A DNA stretch of 46,260 bases from a virus. Under the pieces are notes generated by a model that saw nothing but the letters and a program-made list of their open reading frames with translations, searched no databases and had not been told where the DNA came from. Location of the stretch: the IMG/VR virus record IMGVR_UViG_3300030104_004177, positions 1 to 46,260 of that record; one strand, given 5' to 3'. The translations under genes and the position numbers were made by a program. Positions within the stretch are counted from its first letter, which is position 1. The number at the start of each line of letters is the position of its first letter. Positions 39,313-46,260 of the stretch are shown here, one piece after another.

Positions 39313-41286
39313 ATGGCAAGAACAACAATACCAGCAGAACTTGTAGCAATAAACGCAATTCAAGGCACACTTATAGCCGATAATGCGATTACTGCTGTTC
39401 ACATAGCAACAAATGCTGTGTCGGGTACTCTTGTGGCTGATAATGCTATAACATCTACTCATATTGCACAGAACAATGTAACAGCTACACAGATCGCACA
39501 AAATACAATTACTGTTACACAAATGGCGGATTCAGCAATAGAAACAGCAAAAATTAATAATGATGCAGTAACACAGGCAAAGATAGCAGACGATGCTGTC
39601 GGCCCAGACCAGTTAGCAGCAAACGCAGTAGTATCAGCAAGCATCGCAAACGGAACAATCGTTGAAGCAGATATGGCTGATAACGCAGTAACACTTGCAA
39701 AAATGGCAGGTCTTGCTCGAGGAAGTATAATCGTCGGAGACTCTGCAGGAGACCCATCAGCACTAGCAATTGGTTCAAACACTTATATATTGACTTCAGA
39801 CGGTACAGATATATCGTGGGCTGCAGCAGCAGGTGGCGGACCAACCTCTAAAGAAGGAGGCACAAACTTTACTAATTCACTAATGCTTGGTGATGATAGC
39901 ACAGGAACTTTAAATTCAGCAGAACGAAATACAGGAGTAGGAAAAGATATTTTTGCAGCACTTACAGAGGGAGATGGCAATAATGCATTTGGTTATCAAA
40001 CACTAGATGCTGTTACTTCAGGTAATAATAATGTTGGAATTGGTGAAGCTGCAGGTTCTGCTCTTACTACTGGTTCAAACAATGTTGCAGTTGGACATGA
40101 AGCTCTTAATGCAGCTACCACTGAAAGTGGTCAAACAGCTATTGGATATAAGGCATTAGCAGATGTTCATACAAATGGAAGTAATACAGCTATTGGTTAT
40201 AAAGCAGGGAAAGGAATTACTTCAGGCGCATCTAATATTTGTATTGGTTATGAAGCATTAGATAAAGGAACTACTGGTTACGATACTATTTGTATTGGAA
40301 ATAGTGCAATGGATACTGGTTCTGCTTATACAGGATACTATAATACTATAGTTGGAAACTCTTCAGGCAGGGCATTAACTTCAGCTATATGTAATACAAC
40401 TCTTGGTAATAGCGCACTTAGAAATGAGGATACAGGTTCTACAAATACTGCAATAGGTTATAACGCTCTAAAAGAGCAAGACGGTGGAGAAGCAAATACA
40501 GCAGTTGGTTCAGGTGCAGGAACTAATATGACAACTGGAGATGAAAACGCATTTTTAGGAGCTCAAGCAGGTCTAAATTGCACAACTGGGTCAAGAAACG
40601 TTGCCATTGGTTATCGTGGGCATAGAGGAAATACAACAGGTAGTGACTGCATTATTATTGGTTCAGATGCTTCTTATACAAACTGTACTGGGAGCAAAAA
40701 TATAGCGATTGGAAACAACGCAGGTTATAACTGGACTACTGCTTACAACAATACTGTTATGGGTTACAACGCTAGGACAGATGAGTATAACTCATATGGT
40801 GCTGTAGTTGTTGGATATAATGGATTGGGATATGCAAGTGAGCATGTTACTTTTGTTAATGGCTCTAATAAAACTTATGTAGCTATTGGAAGTACAAACT
40901 GGAGTGGGACATCAGACCAAAGACTTAAAGAAAATATACAAACATCTACAGCAGGTCTTTCTTTTATAAATGACCTAAGACCAGTTACTTTTGATTGGAA
41001 AAAGAGAAAAGACATAGACAATTCGTTAGAAGGTTATGAAAATAGTGATGAAAGATACATTAAAAATAATCCAACAAATAGACACGGTTTTGTAGCACAA
41101 GAAGTAAAAACAGTTTTAGATAATCATTCAGAAGTTTTATCAGGTAGTGAAATATGGAGTGAAGCTAAAGATGGAACCCAAGGAGTATCAGAAGTGGCTT
41201 TAGTACCGATGCTAGTAAAAGCACTCCAAGAAGCAGACGACAAAATAGATGCCCTAACGGCTCGAGTGGCAACCTTAGAAGGATAA
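39313..41286 (+). CDS. Tail fibre with S74 self-cleaving chaperone domain, 657 aa
   Basis: The protein has a 13-residue cap, 12 decapeptide units (39352-39711), a linker, then YadA-like head repeats at about residues 210-500 (GNNNVGIGEAAG, NNVAVGHEAL, GQTAIGYKAL ...), typical of trimeric beta-roll shafts. The C-terminus is an intramolecular chaperone of the S74 type: SDQRLKENI with Ser534 and Lys539, FINDLRPVTFDWK, HGFVAQEV, a VPMLVKALQEADDKI coiled coil. Family knowledge predicts autocleavage at Ser534, removing about 124 residues after trimer folding. The gene starts eight bases after the previous one, with AAGGAAG upstream. Confidence 0.9.
   Translation: MARTTIPAELVAINAIQGTLIADNAITAVHIATNAVSGTLVADNAITSTHIAQNNVTATQIAQNTITVTQMADSAIETAKINNDAVTQAKIADDAVGPDQLAANAVVSASIANGTIVEADMADNAVTLAKMAGLARGSIIVGDSAGDPSALAIGSNTYILTSDGTDISWAAAAGGGPTSKEGGTNFTNSLMLGDDSTGTLNSAERNTGVGKDIFAALTEGDGNNAFGYQTLDAVTSGNNNVGIGEAAGSALTTGSNNVAVGHEALNAATTESGQTAIGYKALADVHTNGSNTAIGYKAGKGITSGASNICIGYEALDKGTTGYDTICIGNSAMDTGSAYTGYYNTIVGNSSGRALTSAICNTTLGNSALRNEDTGSTNTAIGYNALKEQDGGEANTAVGSGAGTNMTTGDENAFLGAQAGLNCTTGSRNVAIGYRGHRGNTTGSDCIIIGSDASYTNCTGSKNIAIGNNAGYNWTTAYNNTVMGYNARTDEYNSYGAVVVGYNGLGYASEHVTFVNGSNKTYVAIGSTNWSGTSDQRLKENIQTSTAGLSFINDLRPVTFDWKKRKDIDNSLEGYENSDERYIKNNPTNRHGFVAQEVKTVLDNHSEVLSGSEIWSEAKDGTQGVSEVALVPMLVKALQEADDKIDALTARVATLEG
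39352..39711 (+). repeat. Decapeptide repeat block, 12 units
   Basis: Twelve 30-bp units from NAIQGTLIAD to NAVTLAKMAG follow the N-terminal cap of the S74 fibre; units such as NAITAVHIAT and NTITVTQMAD are near-copies of those at 36772-36981. Confidence 0.82.
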
Positions 41287-41287
41287 C

Positions 41288-42685
41288 ATGGCAACAACAA
41301 AAGTAAATTCAGAATTTATAGCAGTAAATGCAATCTCAGGCACTATCATAGCTGACGGAGCAATCACGTCTACACACTTAGCAGCAAACTGCGTCGATTC
41401 ATCAGAGCTTGTAACTGGATCAATCGACACCATACACATAGCCGCAAACCAAGTAACTGCAACAAAGATAGTAACAAATGGAGTACTTACAAGACATATA
41501 TCAGACGATCAAGTAACAGGGGATAAAATTGCTGCCGCTACAATTGTGAGTGGGAACATAGCAAATAATGCCATTCTAACTCAACATATAGATGATAACC
41601 AAATCAACATAGATCAATTAAATGTATCAGACGGCTCTAGCGGTCAATTCTTAAAAACAGATGGTAGTGGTACTTTATCATTTGCTACAGCAGCAAGTGC
41701 TTTTAGTGATCTTACAGATGTAACAGTAGCAACTTCTGATCCTGCATACAACACTAATCCCTCAACTGGCGTAGGAACACTATGGTTAAATAAATCATCA
41801 GGTGAACTATATGTTTTAACTACTGCTACAACCAACGGTAATGTGTGGACAAATGTAGGAGAGGGATCAGGTAATATTACAGCATCAGCTTCAGGTGGCA
41901 CAGAATCTACATCTGGCGGATATAAATACCACTCTTTTACATCTTCAGGAACACTTTCAGTGACAGGAAGTTTATCATTAGATATTTTAATCGTTGCAGG
42001 CGGAGGCGGCGGCGGTGGTAGATATAATGCAGGTGGTGGAGGTGCAGGCGGTATGCTTGAATATACCTCTCAAACCGCAGCAACAGGTAATTATTCAATA
42101 ACAGTTGGTGCAGGTGGTGCAGGGGGTGCACAAGACAATGAGGGTACGAATGGTGGTAACTCATCAATGTCAGGCTTATCTCTTACAACTGCAGTTGGCG
42201 GTGGAGGCGGTGGTTCATGGTCTCATGTAAATAACGGTTATGTAGGAGTTGGTAATGACGGTGGCTCAGGGGGTGGTTCATCAGGTTATCAAACCTCTAA
42301 TTCAACAAGAGCAACAGGTACTTCAGGACAGGGAAATGATGGAGGTACTGGAGATACTTATGGTGCAGGCGGAGGCGGTGGTAAATCAGCCGTTGGTGCT
42401 ACTGCTAATAACGCTTATGGTGGAAATGGTGGTGCAGGAAAACAATGGTTGAATGGATCAACTTACGCAGGCGGCGGAGGTGGTTCTTCTTATGACAATG
42501 GTGGCGCAGCAGCTACAGGTGGTGCAGGCGGCGGTGGAAACGGTGGCTCATATAGTGACGGAACTGAACCAACAAACGGCACAGCAAATACTGGAGGTGG
42601 CGGTGGAGGTGTTCATGGTTATACATCTCAAACCACAGGAGGCAACGGTGGTTCAGGAATTGTTATAGTGAGGTATGCAGTATGA
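41288..42685 (+). CDS. Repeat fibre with glycine-rich tip (adhesin B), 465 aa
   Basis: A 13-residue cap and ten decapeptide units (41327-41626) are followed by ASAFSDLTDVTVATSDPAYN, a WLNKSSGELYVLT segment and a Gly-rich receptor domain from about residue 205: KYHSFTSSGTLSVTGSLSLD, ILIVAGGGGGGGRYN, YSITVGAGGAGG, then many Gly-rich runs, ending NGGSGIVIVRYAV. The HSFTSSGT ... ILIVAGGGGGG ... GGSGIVIVRY pattern is the common phage Gly-rich fibre tip family. Unlike adhesin A, this protein is fused to the repeat shaft. It overlaps the next gene by four bases. Confidence 0.88.
   Translation: MATTKVNSEFIAVNAISGTIIADGAITSTHLAANCVDSSELVTGSIDTIHIAANQVTATKIVTNGVLTRHISDDQVTGDKIAAATIVSGNIANNAILTQHIDDNQINIDQLNVSDGSSGQFLKTDGSGTLSFATAASAFSDLTDVTVATSDPAYNTNPSTGVGTLWLNKSSGELYVLTTATTNGNVWTNVGEGSGNITASASGGTESTSGGYKYHSFTSSGTLSVTGSLSLDILIVAGGGGGGGRYNAGGGGAGGMLEYTSQTAATGNYSITVGAGGAGGAQDNEGTNGGNSSMSGLSLTTAVGGGGGGSWSHVNNGYVGVGNDGGSGGGSSGYQTSNSTRATGTSGQGNDGGTGDTYGAGGGGGKSAVGATANNAYGGNGGAGKQWLNGSTYAGGGGGSSYDNGGAAATGGAGGGGNGGSYSDGTEPTNGTANTGGGGGGVHGYTSQTTGGNGGSGIVIVRYAV
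41327..41626 (+). repeat. Decapeptide repeat block, 10 units
   Basis: Ten 30-bp units from NAISGTIIAD to NQINIDQLNV. The last two match block ends in the 1437-residue fibre and in the gene at 42993. Confidence 0.8.
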
Positions 42686-42993
42686 TTTGGGCAAAAGTAA
42701 AAAATCAAATAGTCGTTGATGTAATAATTGCAGATCAAGAATTTATGGATAATTTTATTGATAATTCTGCAGGTAAATGGATAGAAACAAAAGAAAATGG
42801 CTCTATAAGAAAAAATTATGCAGGTATTGGATATACCTATGATGCAATAAGAGATGCATTTATTCCACCACAACCATACCCATCTTGGACATTAAACGAA
42901 GATACTTGTAGGTGGGAGTGCCCAGTTACATACCCTAATGACGGCAAGCTATATAATTGGAACGAAACAAGTAAAGCATGGGATAAAATATAA
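42682..42993 (+). CDS. Small cyanophage-like adhesin-associated protein, 103 aa
   Basis: The 103-residue product begins MIWAKVKNQIVVDVIIADQE, has GSIRKNYAGIGYTYDAIRDA (about residues 40-59) and FIPPQPYPSWTLNEDTCRWE, and ends KLYNWNETSKAWDKI. The IRKNYAGIGYTYD ... PxPYPSWTLNEDTCxWExPVxYP pattern is a family I know from many cyanophages and other marine phages, usually near fibre genes, without established function. It overlaps adhesin B by four bases and the next gene by one, so it may be a chaperone or partner of adhesin B. Confidence 0.82.
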   Translation: MIWAKVKNQIVVDVIIADQEFMDNFIDNSAGKWIETKENGSIRKNYAGIGYTYDAIRDAFIPPQPYPSWTLNEDTCRWECPVTYPNDGKLYNWNETSKAWDKI

Positions 42994-43334
42994 TGGCATT
43001 AACAAAAATAAAATCACATTCAGTAGCAGTAAACTCACTGACAGTAGCAAATATAGCAGACAATGCGATTGATGCGACGAAGATCGCCTCCAATAGCATA
43101 CTTACTCGTCATATAGACGATAATCAAATTAACATAGATCAGCTTAACGTTTCAGACGGATCAAGTGGTCAAGCATTAACAACAAATGGCTCAGGAACAT
43201 TAGCTTTTTCAACTATAAGTGGAGCAGATAATTTGCTCGTAGTTGGAAGAAGTGCAAATGTATCTTGCCCATTAACAGCAGGCAGCTTAGTAGTTGTCGG
43301 AAGAAGCGCAAACGTTTCAGTAGGAGTATCATAA
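42993..43334 (+). CDS. Short repeat-type fibre protein, 113 aa
   Basis: The 113-residue protein has the cap (MALTKIKSHSVAV), four decapeptide units (43032-43151) ending NQINIDQLNV, then SDGSSGQALTTNGSGTLAFS and two copies of a VVGRSANVS motif (near nucleotides 43241 and 43292). It may be a truncated fibre or a short adaptor. Its repeats match the last units of the gene at 41288. The next gene starts two bases after its stop. Confidence 0.72.
   Translation: MALTKIKSHSVAVNSLTVANIADNAIDATKIASNSILTRHIDDNQINIDQLNVSDGSSGQALTTNGSGTLAFSTISGADNLLVVGRSANVSCPLTAGSLVVVGRSANVSVGVS
43032..43151 (+). repeat. Decapeptide repeat block, 4 units
   Basis: Four units, NSLTVANIAD, NAIDATKIAS, NSILTRHIDD, NQINIDQLNV, directly after the 13-residue cap; the shortest block in the family. 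Confidence 0.78.
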
Positions 43335-43335
43335 C

Positions 43336-44001
43336 ATGGCAAATAGATTTCCTCTAATAGTAGATTCATCAAATCAGAACATCAAGGAACTACCTGATGG
43401 AGATAGCCTACTACTCGGAGATAGCGAAAAATTATTATTGGGTGATGGCACAGATTTACAACTGTACCATGATGGATCAAATTCATACTTAGCAAATAGT
43501 ACAGGAGCATTAAAACTAGCAACAGAAACAAGTGGTATTGCAATAACGATTGGACATACTACATCTGAAACTACAGTTGCAGATAATCTGACAGTAACAG
43601 GAAATGGCACTATATCAGGTAATGGAGTTATAACAGGCACAAGCACATTTACAGGAGTTGCAACAGCGTCAACTTCAGCAAAGATAACACAAGTAGCACT
43701 TACTTCTAGCAGTAATGCTGTTGCATGGGATGCTGCAGCAGCCGCAAACGCATATCATCTTACTACTGAGAATACAACTTTCTCAGCTCCAAGTAACGCA
43801 GTAGAAGGCGCAATTATTAGTGTAGAACTAGCTCAGGGTGGCACTGCTAGGACAGTTGCTTGGAATACAGTATTCGAGTTTGCAGCAAGTACAGCTCCTA
43901 CTGTCACCGCCACAGCAAACAAAACAGATATATTTGCTTTTCGATATAATGGCTCAGTCTGGCAAGAAATTGGCAGAGTACAAAATATGGCACAAACATA
44001 A
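43336..44001 (+). CDS. Short fibre sharing C-terminal domain with the large fibre, 221 aa
   Basis: The product begins MANRFPLIVDSSNQNIKELP, a start I know from marine phage fibres, then DGDSLLLGDSEKLLLGDGTD, LQLYHDGSNSYL, an ITIGHTTSETTVADNLTVTG module also found in the gene at 27633, and a 108-residue C-terminal domain almost identical to that of the 1437-residue fibre. It is followed, with one-base overlap, by a LamG/SPRY-like gene, as the large fibre also is. It is thus the short version of the first gene in a duplicated cassette. It lacks the decapeptide repeats. Confidence 0.82.
   Translation: MANRFPLIVDSSNQNIKELPDGDSLLLGDSEKLLLGDGTDLQLYHDGSNSYLANSTGALKLATETSGIAITIGHTTSETTVADNLTVTGNGTISGNGVITGTSTFTGVATASTSAKITQVALTSSSNAVAWDAAAAANAYHLTTENTTFSAPSNAVEGAIISVELAQGGTARTVAWNTVFEFAASTAPTVTATANKTDIFAFRYNGSVWQEIGRVQNMAQT
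43675..44001 (+). repeat. Duplicated fibre C-terminal domain, copy B
   Basis: Second copy of the 108-codon domain at 33335-33661, with equal length and only a few residue changes but many third-base differences (for example GATGCCGCCGCAGCAGCA against GATGCTGCAGCAGCCGCA for DAAAAA). Confidence 0.9.
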
Positions 44002-45428
44002 TGGAAGCATTACAACGGCTACATAACCGTGGAAGTGTATCTACGGGATATGATATTGATAACTCGTATAAAAATGAAGCAGACAATACTGAAAGAATGT
44101 ATCGTGCTTGGGGTGGAATTACTGCAAACACTCAAACATGGACAGTTAGCCTTTGGGTAAAAAGAACTGAACTTGGAACTTTACAACATATTTGGGGTGC
44201 TGGAGTAAGTGGTAATGATGTGTTATTACTTAGTTTTCAAACTGACAATACCCTCAAGTTTAGGTCAACAAAAAGTGGTGCTAATGATTGTGTTTATGTA
44301 ACCAACAGAGTTTTTAGAGATACATCAGCTTGGTATCATATTGTAACAGCTGTAGATACGACAAGCGGAACAGCAGGAAATAGATTAAGAATTTATATAA
44401 ATGGTGTTGAAGAAACTTCTTTTTCAACAGAAACAAATTTTGATCAAAATGATTTAACACTACATAATGCTAATAGTAGCTACATGGAAATTGGTACTGC
44501 TCTTGGTGAAGCAGATAGGTTTTGTGGATACATAGCAGAAGTTAATTCTATAACTGGAACACAATATGCGCCTACTGCTTTTGGTAAGTTTGATAGTGAT
44601 ACAGGTATTTGGATTCCTATAAAATTTGCAGGAAGTTATGCAGAAAATTCTATATTTTTAGAGTTTAAAGATTCTTCAAATTTAGGCTTAGATACTGCTG
44701 GCGGAGGTCAAAATTTTACACTTCAAAATATAACAGCAGCAGATCAAGCGACTGACACACCTACTAACAATTTTGCAACATTTAATGCACTTCAGCCTTT
44801 ACAAGCGAGTGGAGTTATAAGTGAGGGTGCTACAAAATTTTATACTGGTTCTAATTGGCAAACAGCAGTTTCATCTATAGCAGTATCAAGTGGTAAATGG
44901 TATGCAGAATTTTATCCTAATTCAAGCACAACTATTGTAGGATTTGTTGATGTTGAAGATGCTTATATACCACAAAACCATAGTGGTTATTATTTAGGCT
45001 ATGCAGGTGGCAATCAAAATAGGTCTGTAGGTATGCAAGGTAGTAATGGTGTAATTATGAACGATAATAATTCAGCGACTGGTGCTGGATTTGTAGGTGG
45101 CAATATTGTTTCTCTTGCTTTAGATATGGACAATAGGAAAGCATATTGGGCGGTAAATGGCACTTATGTTAATTCAGGCAATCCTGCTAATGGAACTAAT
45201 GGTGTTACTTGGGCAACATCTTCAACTCTTGGTGATCCTTGGACTGATGTTATAACTATGGGTGTAACTGGCCATACAAATATTATTTGGTTAGGTAACT
45301 TTGGTGGCTTTACCACAATGCCTATATCAAGTGGTAATGCGGATGCTAATGGCTATGGAACATTCGAGTATGCTCCACCAAGCGGGTACTATGCTTTATG
45401 TACCAAGAATTTAGAGGAGTACGGCTAA
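44001..45428 (+). CDS. LamG/SPRY-like adhesin, copy B, 475 aa
   Basis: This 475-residue homologue of the product at 33663-35048 begins MEALQRLHNRGSVSTGYDID, has a LamG-like half (TQTWTVSLWVKRTELGTLQH, then TSAWYHIVTAVDTTSG, LRIYINGVEETSF) and a SPRY-like half (SGKWYAEFYPNSS, then VSLALDMDNRKAYWAVNGTY), and ends NGYGTFEYAPPSGYYALCTK. The middle parts differ more than the ends, as expected if the receptor-contact surfaces diversify. It overlaps both neighbours by one base. Carbohydrate binding is inferred from the fold pattern. Confidence 0.85.
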   Translation: MEALQRLHNRGSVSTGYDIDNSYKNEADNTERMYRAWGGITANTQTWTVSLWVKRTELGTLQHIWGAGVSGNDVLLLSFQTDNTLKFRSTKSGANDCVYVTNRVFRDTSAWYHIVTAVDTTSGTAGNRLRIYINGVEETSFSTETNFDQNDLTLHNANSSYMEIGTALGEADRFCGYIAEVNSITGTQYAPTAFGKFDSDTGIWIPIKFAGSYAENSIFLEFKDSSNLGLDTAGGGQNFTLQNITAADQATDTPTNNFATFNALQPLQASGVISEGATKFYTGSNWQTAVSSIAVSSGKWYAEFYPNSSTTIVGFVDVEDAYIPQNHSGYYLGYAGGNQNRSVGMQGSNGVIMNDNNSATGAGFVGGNIVSLALDMDNRKAYWAVNGTYVNSGNPANGTNGVTWATSSTLGDPWTDVITMGVTGHTNIIWLGNFGGFTTMPISSGNADANGYGTFEYAPPSGYYALCTKNLEEYG

Positions 45429-46260
45429 TGGCTTATTCAGATATAAAAGACCCTTCAGCACATTTTCAAACTAAACTTTATACTGGAAATAATGCAGATA
45501 CTCATGCTATTACAAATGATGGTAATAGTGATTTACAGCCAGATTTAGTTTGGATAAAAAGACGAGACTATGATAATCAACCTGTTTTACACGATAGTAA
45601 TAGAGGAGTTACTAAATTTTTATCTACTGACAGAACTGATGTAGAAGGAACAATATCACCCACAACTAAATTTCAGTCTTTTGATACTGATGGGTTCACA
45701 ACAGGTAGCACTTCAGGAGCTTATAACGCCAGTGGAGAGCCTTTTGTAGCTTGGCAATGGAAAGCAAATGGTGGTACGACAAGCACAAATAACGATGGTG
45801 CAGTTACATCAACAGTCCAAGTAAATAGCGATGCAGGGTTTTCAATCCTAACTTACACTATGAATAGTGGCTCAAATGAAACAGTTGGTCATGGTTTAGG
45901 AGTAGCACCCAAAGTTATAATTTATAAAGCAAGAGAAAGAGGGGATTCTAATGGTTTTTGGCATTTTTATACAACTGTTTTAGATGGTTCTTTGGATTAT
46001 TTTAAACTTAACGAAGATGGATATAAATTTAATAGTTCTCTTTCTTCACCAACATCAACTACTTTTGTTGGAGGAGGTAGCAGTACAGCTTCTTATAGAA
46101 TTTTTGTAGCTTATTGTTTTGCAGAGGTGCAAGGCTACAGCAAGTTCGGCAAGTACACCGGCAATGGAAATGCAGATGGTCCGTTTGTCCATACAGGATT
46201 TAAACCTGCTTTTGTTTTAATTAAAGCTGATTCTAATTATAAGTATTGGTATATGTTTGA
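45428..46260 (+). CDS. Marine phage fibre family protein, copy B (3' truncated by window)
   Basis: The frame starts at ATG 45428 on the last base of the previous stop and is open to the window end, giving 277 codons. It begins MAYSDIKDPSAHFQTKLYTG, then AITNDGNSDLQPDLVWIKRR, FQSFDTDGFTTGSTSG, WQWKANGGTTSTNNDGAV, GHGLGVAPKVIIYKARERG and YTGNGNADGPFVHTGFKPAF, in the same order as the product at 35048-36151. The C-terminus lies outside the window. A receptor-binding or fibre role is inferred from family membership and the repeated gene order. Confidence 0.85.
   Translation, partial: MAYSDIKDPSAHFQTKLYTGNNADTHAITNDGNSDLQPDLVWIKRRDYDNQPVLHDSNRGVTKFLSTDRTDVEGTISPTTKFQSFDTDGFTTGSTSGAYNASGEPFVAWQWKANGGTTSTNNDGAVTSTVQVNSDAGFSILTYTMNSGSNETVGHGLGVAPKVIIYKARERGDSNGFWHFYTTVLDGSLDYFKLNEDGYKFNSSLSSPTSTTFVGGGSSTASYRIFVAYCFAEVQGYSKFGKYTGNGNADGPFVHTGFKPAFVLIKADSNYKYWYMF

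Noticed and set aside
38196-42668. Alternative-frame plus-strand ORFs over the Gly-rich regions (for example 38196-38414, 42249-42452, 42453-42668).
   Set aside because: They are shadows of GGN-rich codons, giving low-complexity Gln/Val/Glu products with no own ribosome binding sites.

Overview
The window is one dense, entirely plus-strand block of a double-stranded DNA tailed bacteriophage. It holds terminase, portal, a fused capsid protease and major capsid protein, connector and neck genes, tail tube genes, a tail-chaperone pair, a 1634-residue tape measure, a tail-tip protein, and then about 20 kb of adhesin and fibre genes that run off the right end. No sheath or contractile-baseplate gene is visible and the tape measure is long, so a siphovirus with a long flexible tail is the best reading. 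The sequence is AT-rich throughout. Several fibre and accessory families resemble proteins I remember from marine cyanophages and pelagiphages, which suggests an AT-rich marine bacterial host. The host itself cannot be identified from this window. There are no replication, lysis, integrase or tRNA genes here, so this is the late structural part of a larger genome.

Layout. Positions 1-2089 hold a run of tiny, mostly very Lys/Arg-rich proteins, interlocked by short overlaps, ending in a possible small terminase. Positions 2086-3387 are the large terminase. A near-perfect sigma70-type promoter at 3399-3440 precedes an HNH-like protein, the portal, a small protein, and a protease-capsid fusion that has its own internal ribosome binding site and start. 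A terminator-like hairpin follows the capsid gene. Positions 7395-13415 encode connector, neck, tail-terminator, two related tail-tube proteins and the two tail assembly chaperones, the second probably reached by frameshift. The tape measure (13416-18320), distal tail protein and J-like tip protein (19033-24735) follow. Three small paralogues with the same N-terminal module, and two small accessory genes, close this unit at 26800.

A second copy of the same promoter (26822-26863) opens the adhesin unit. It contains a baseplate-upper-like protein, fibres with Mtd-like N-termini, a 1437-residue fibre, two LamG/SPRY-like proteins, two large proteins of a common marine phage fibre family, two glycine-rich adhesins, an S74 self-cleaving fibre and several chaperone-like small proteins. 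Five of the fibre genes share a decapeptide (30-bp) repeat, 81 units by hand count. A three-gene adhesin cassette occurs twice, about 10 kb apart. The striking global feature is that repeated protein segments are almost identical while their codons have been extensively changed.

The genes appear to form at least two transcription units under matched promoters: particle assembly first, then host recognition. Gaps between genes are short. No stretch over 300 bases lacks a gene.
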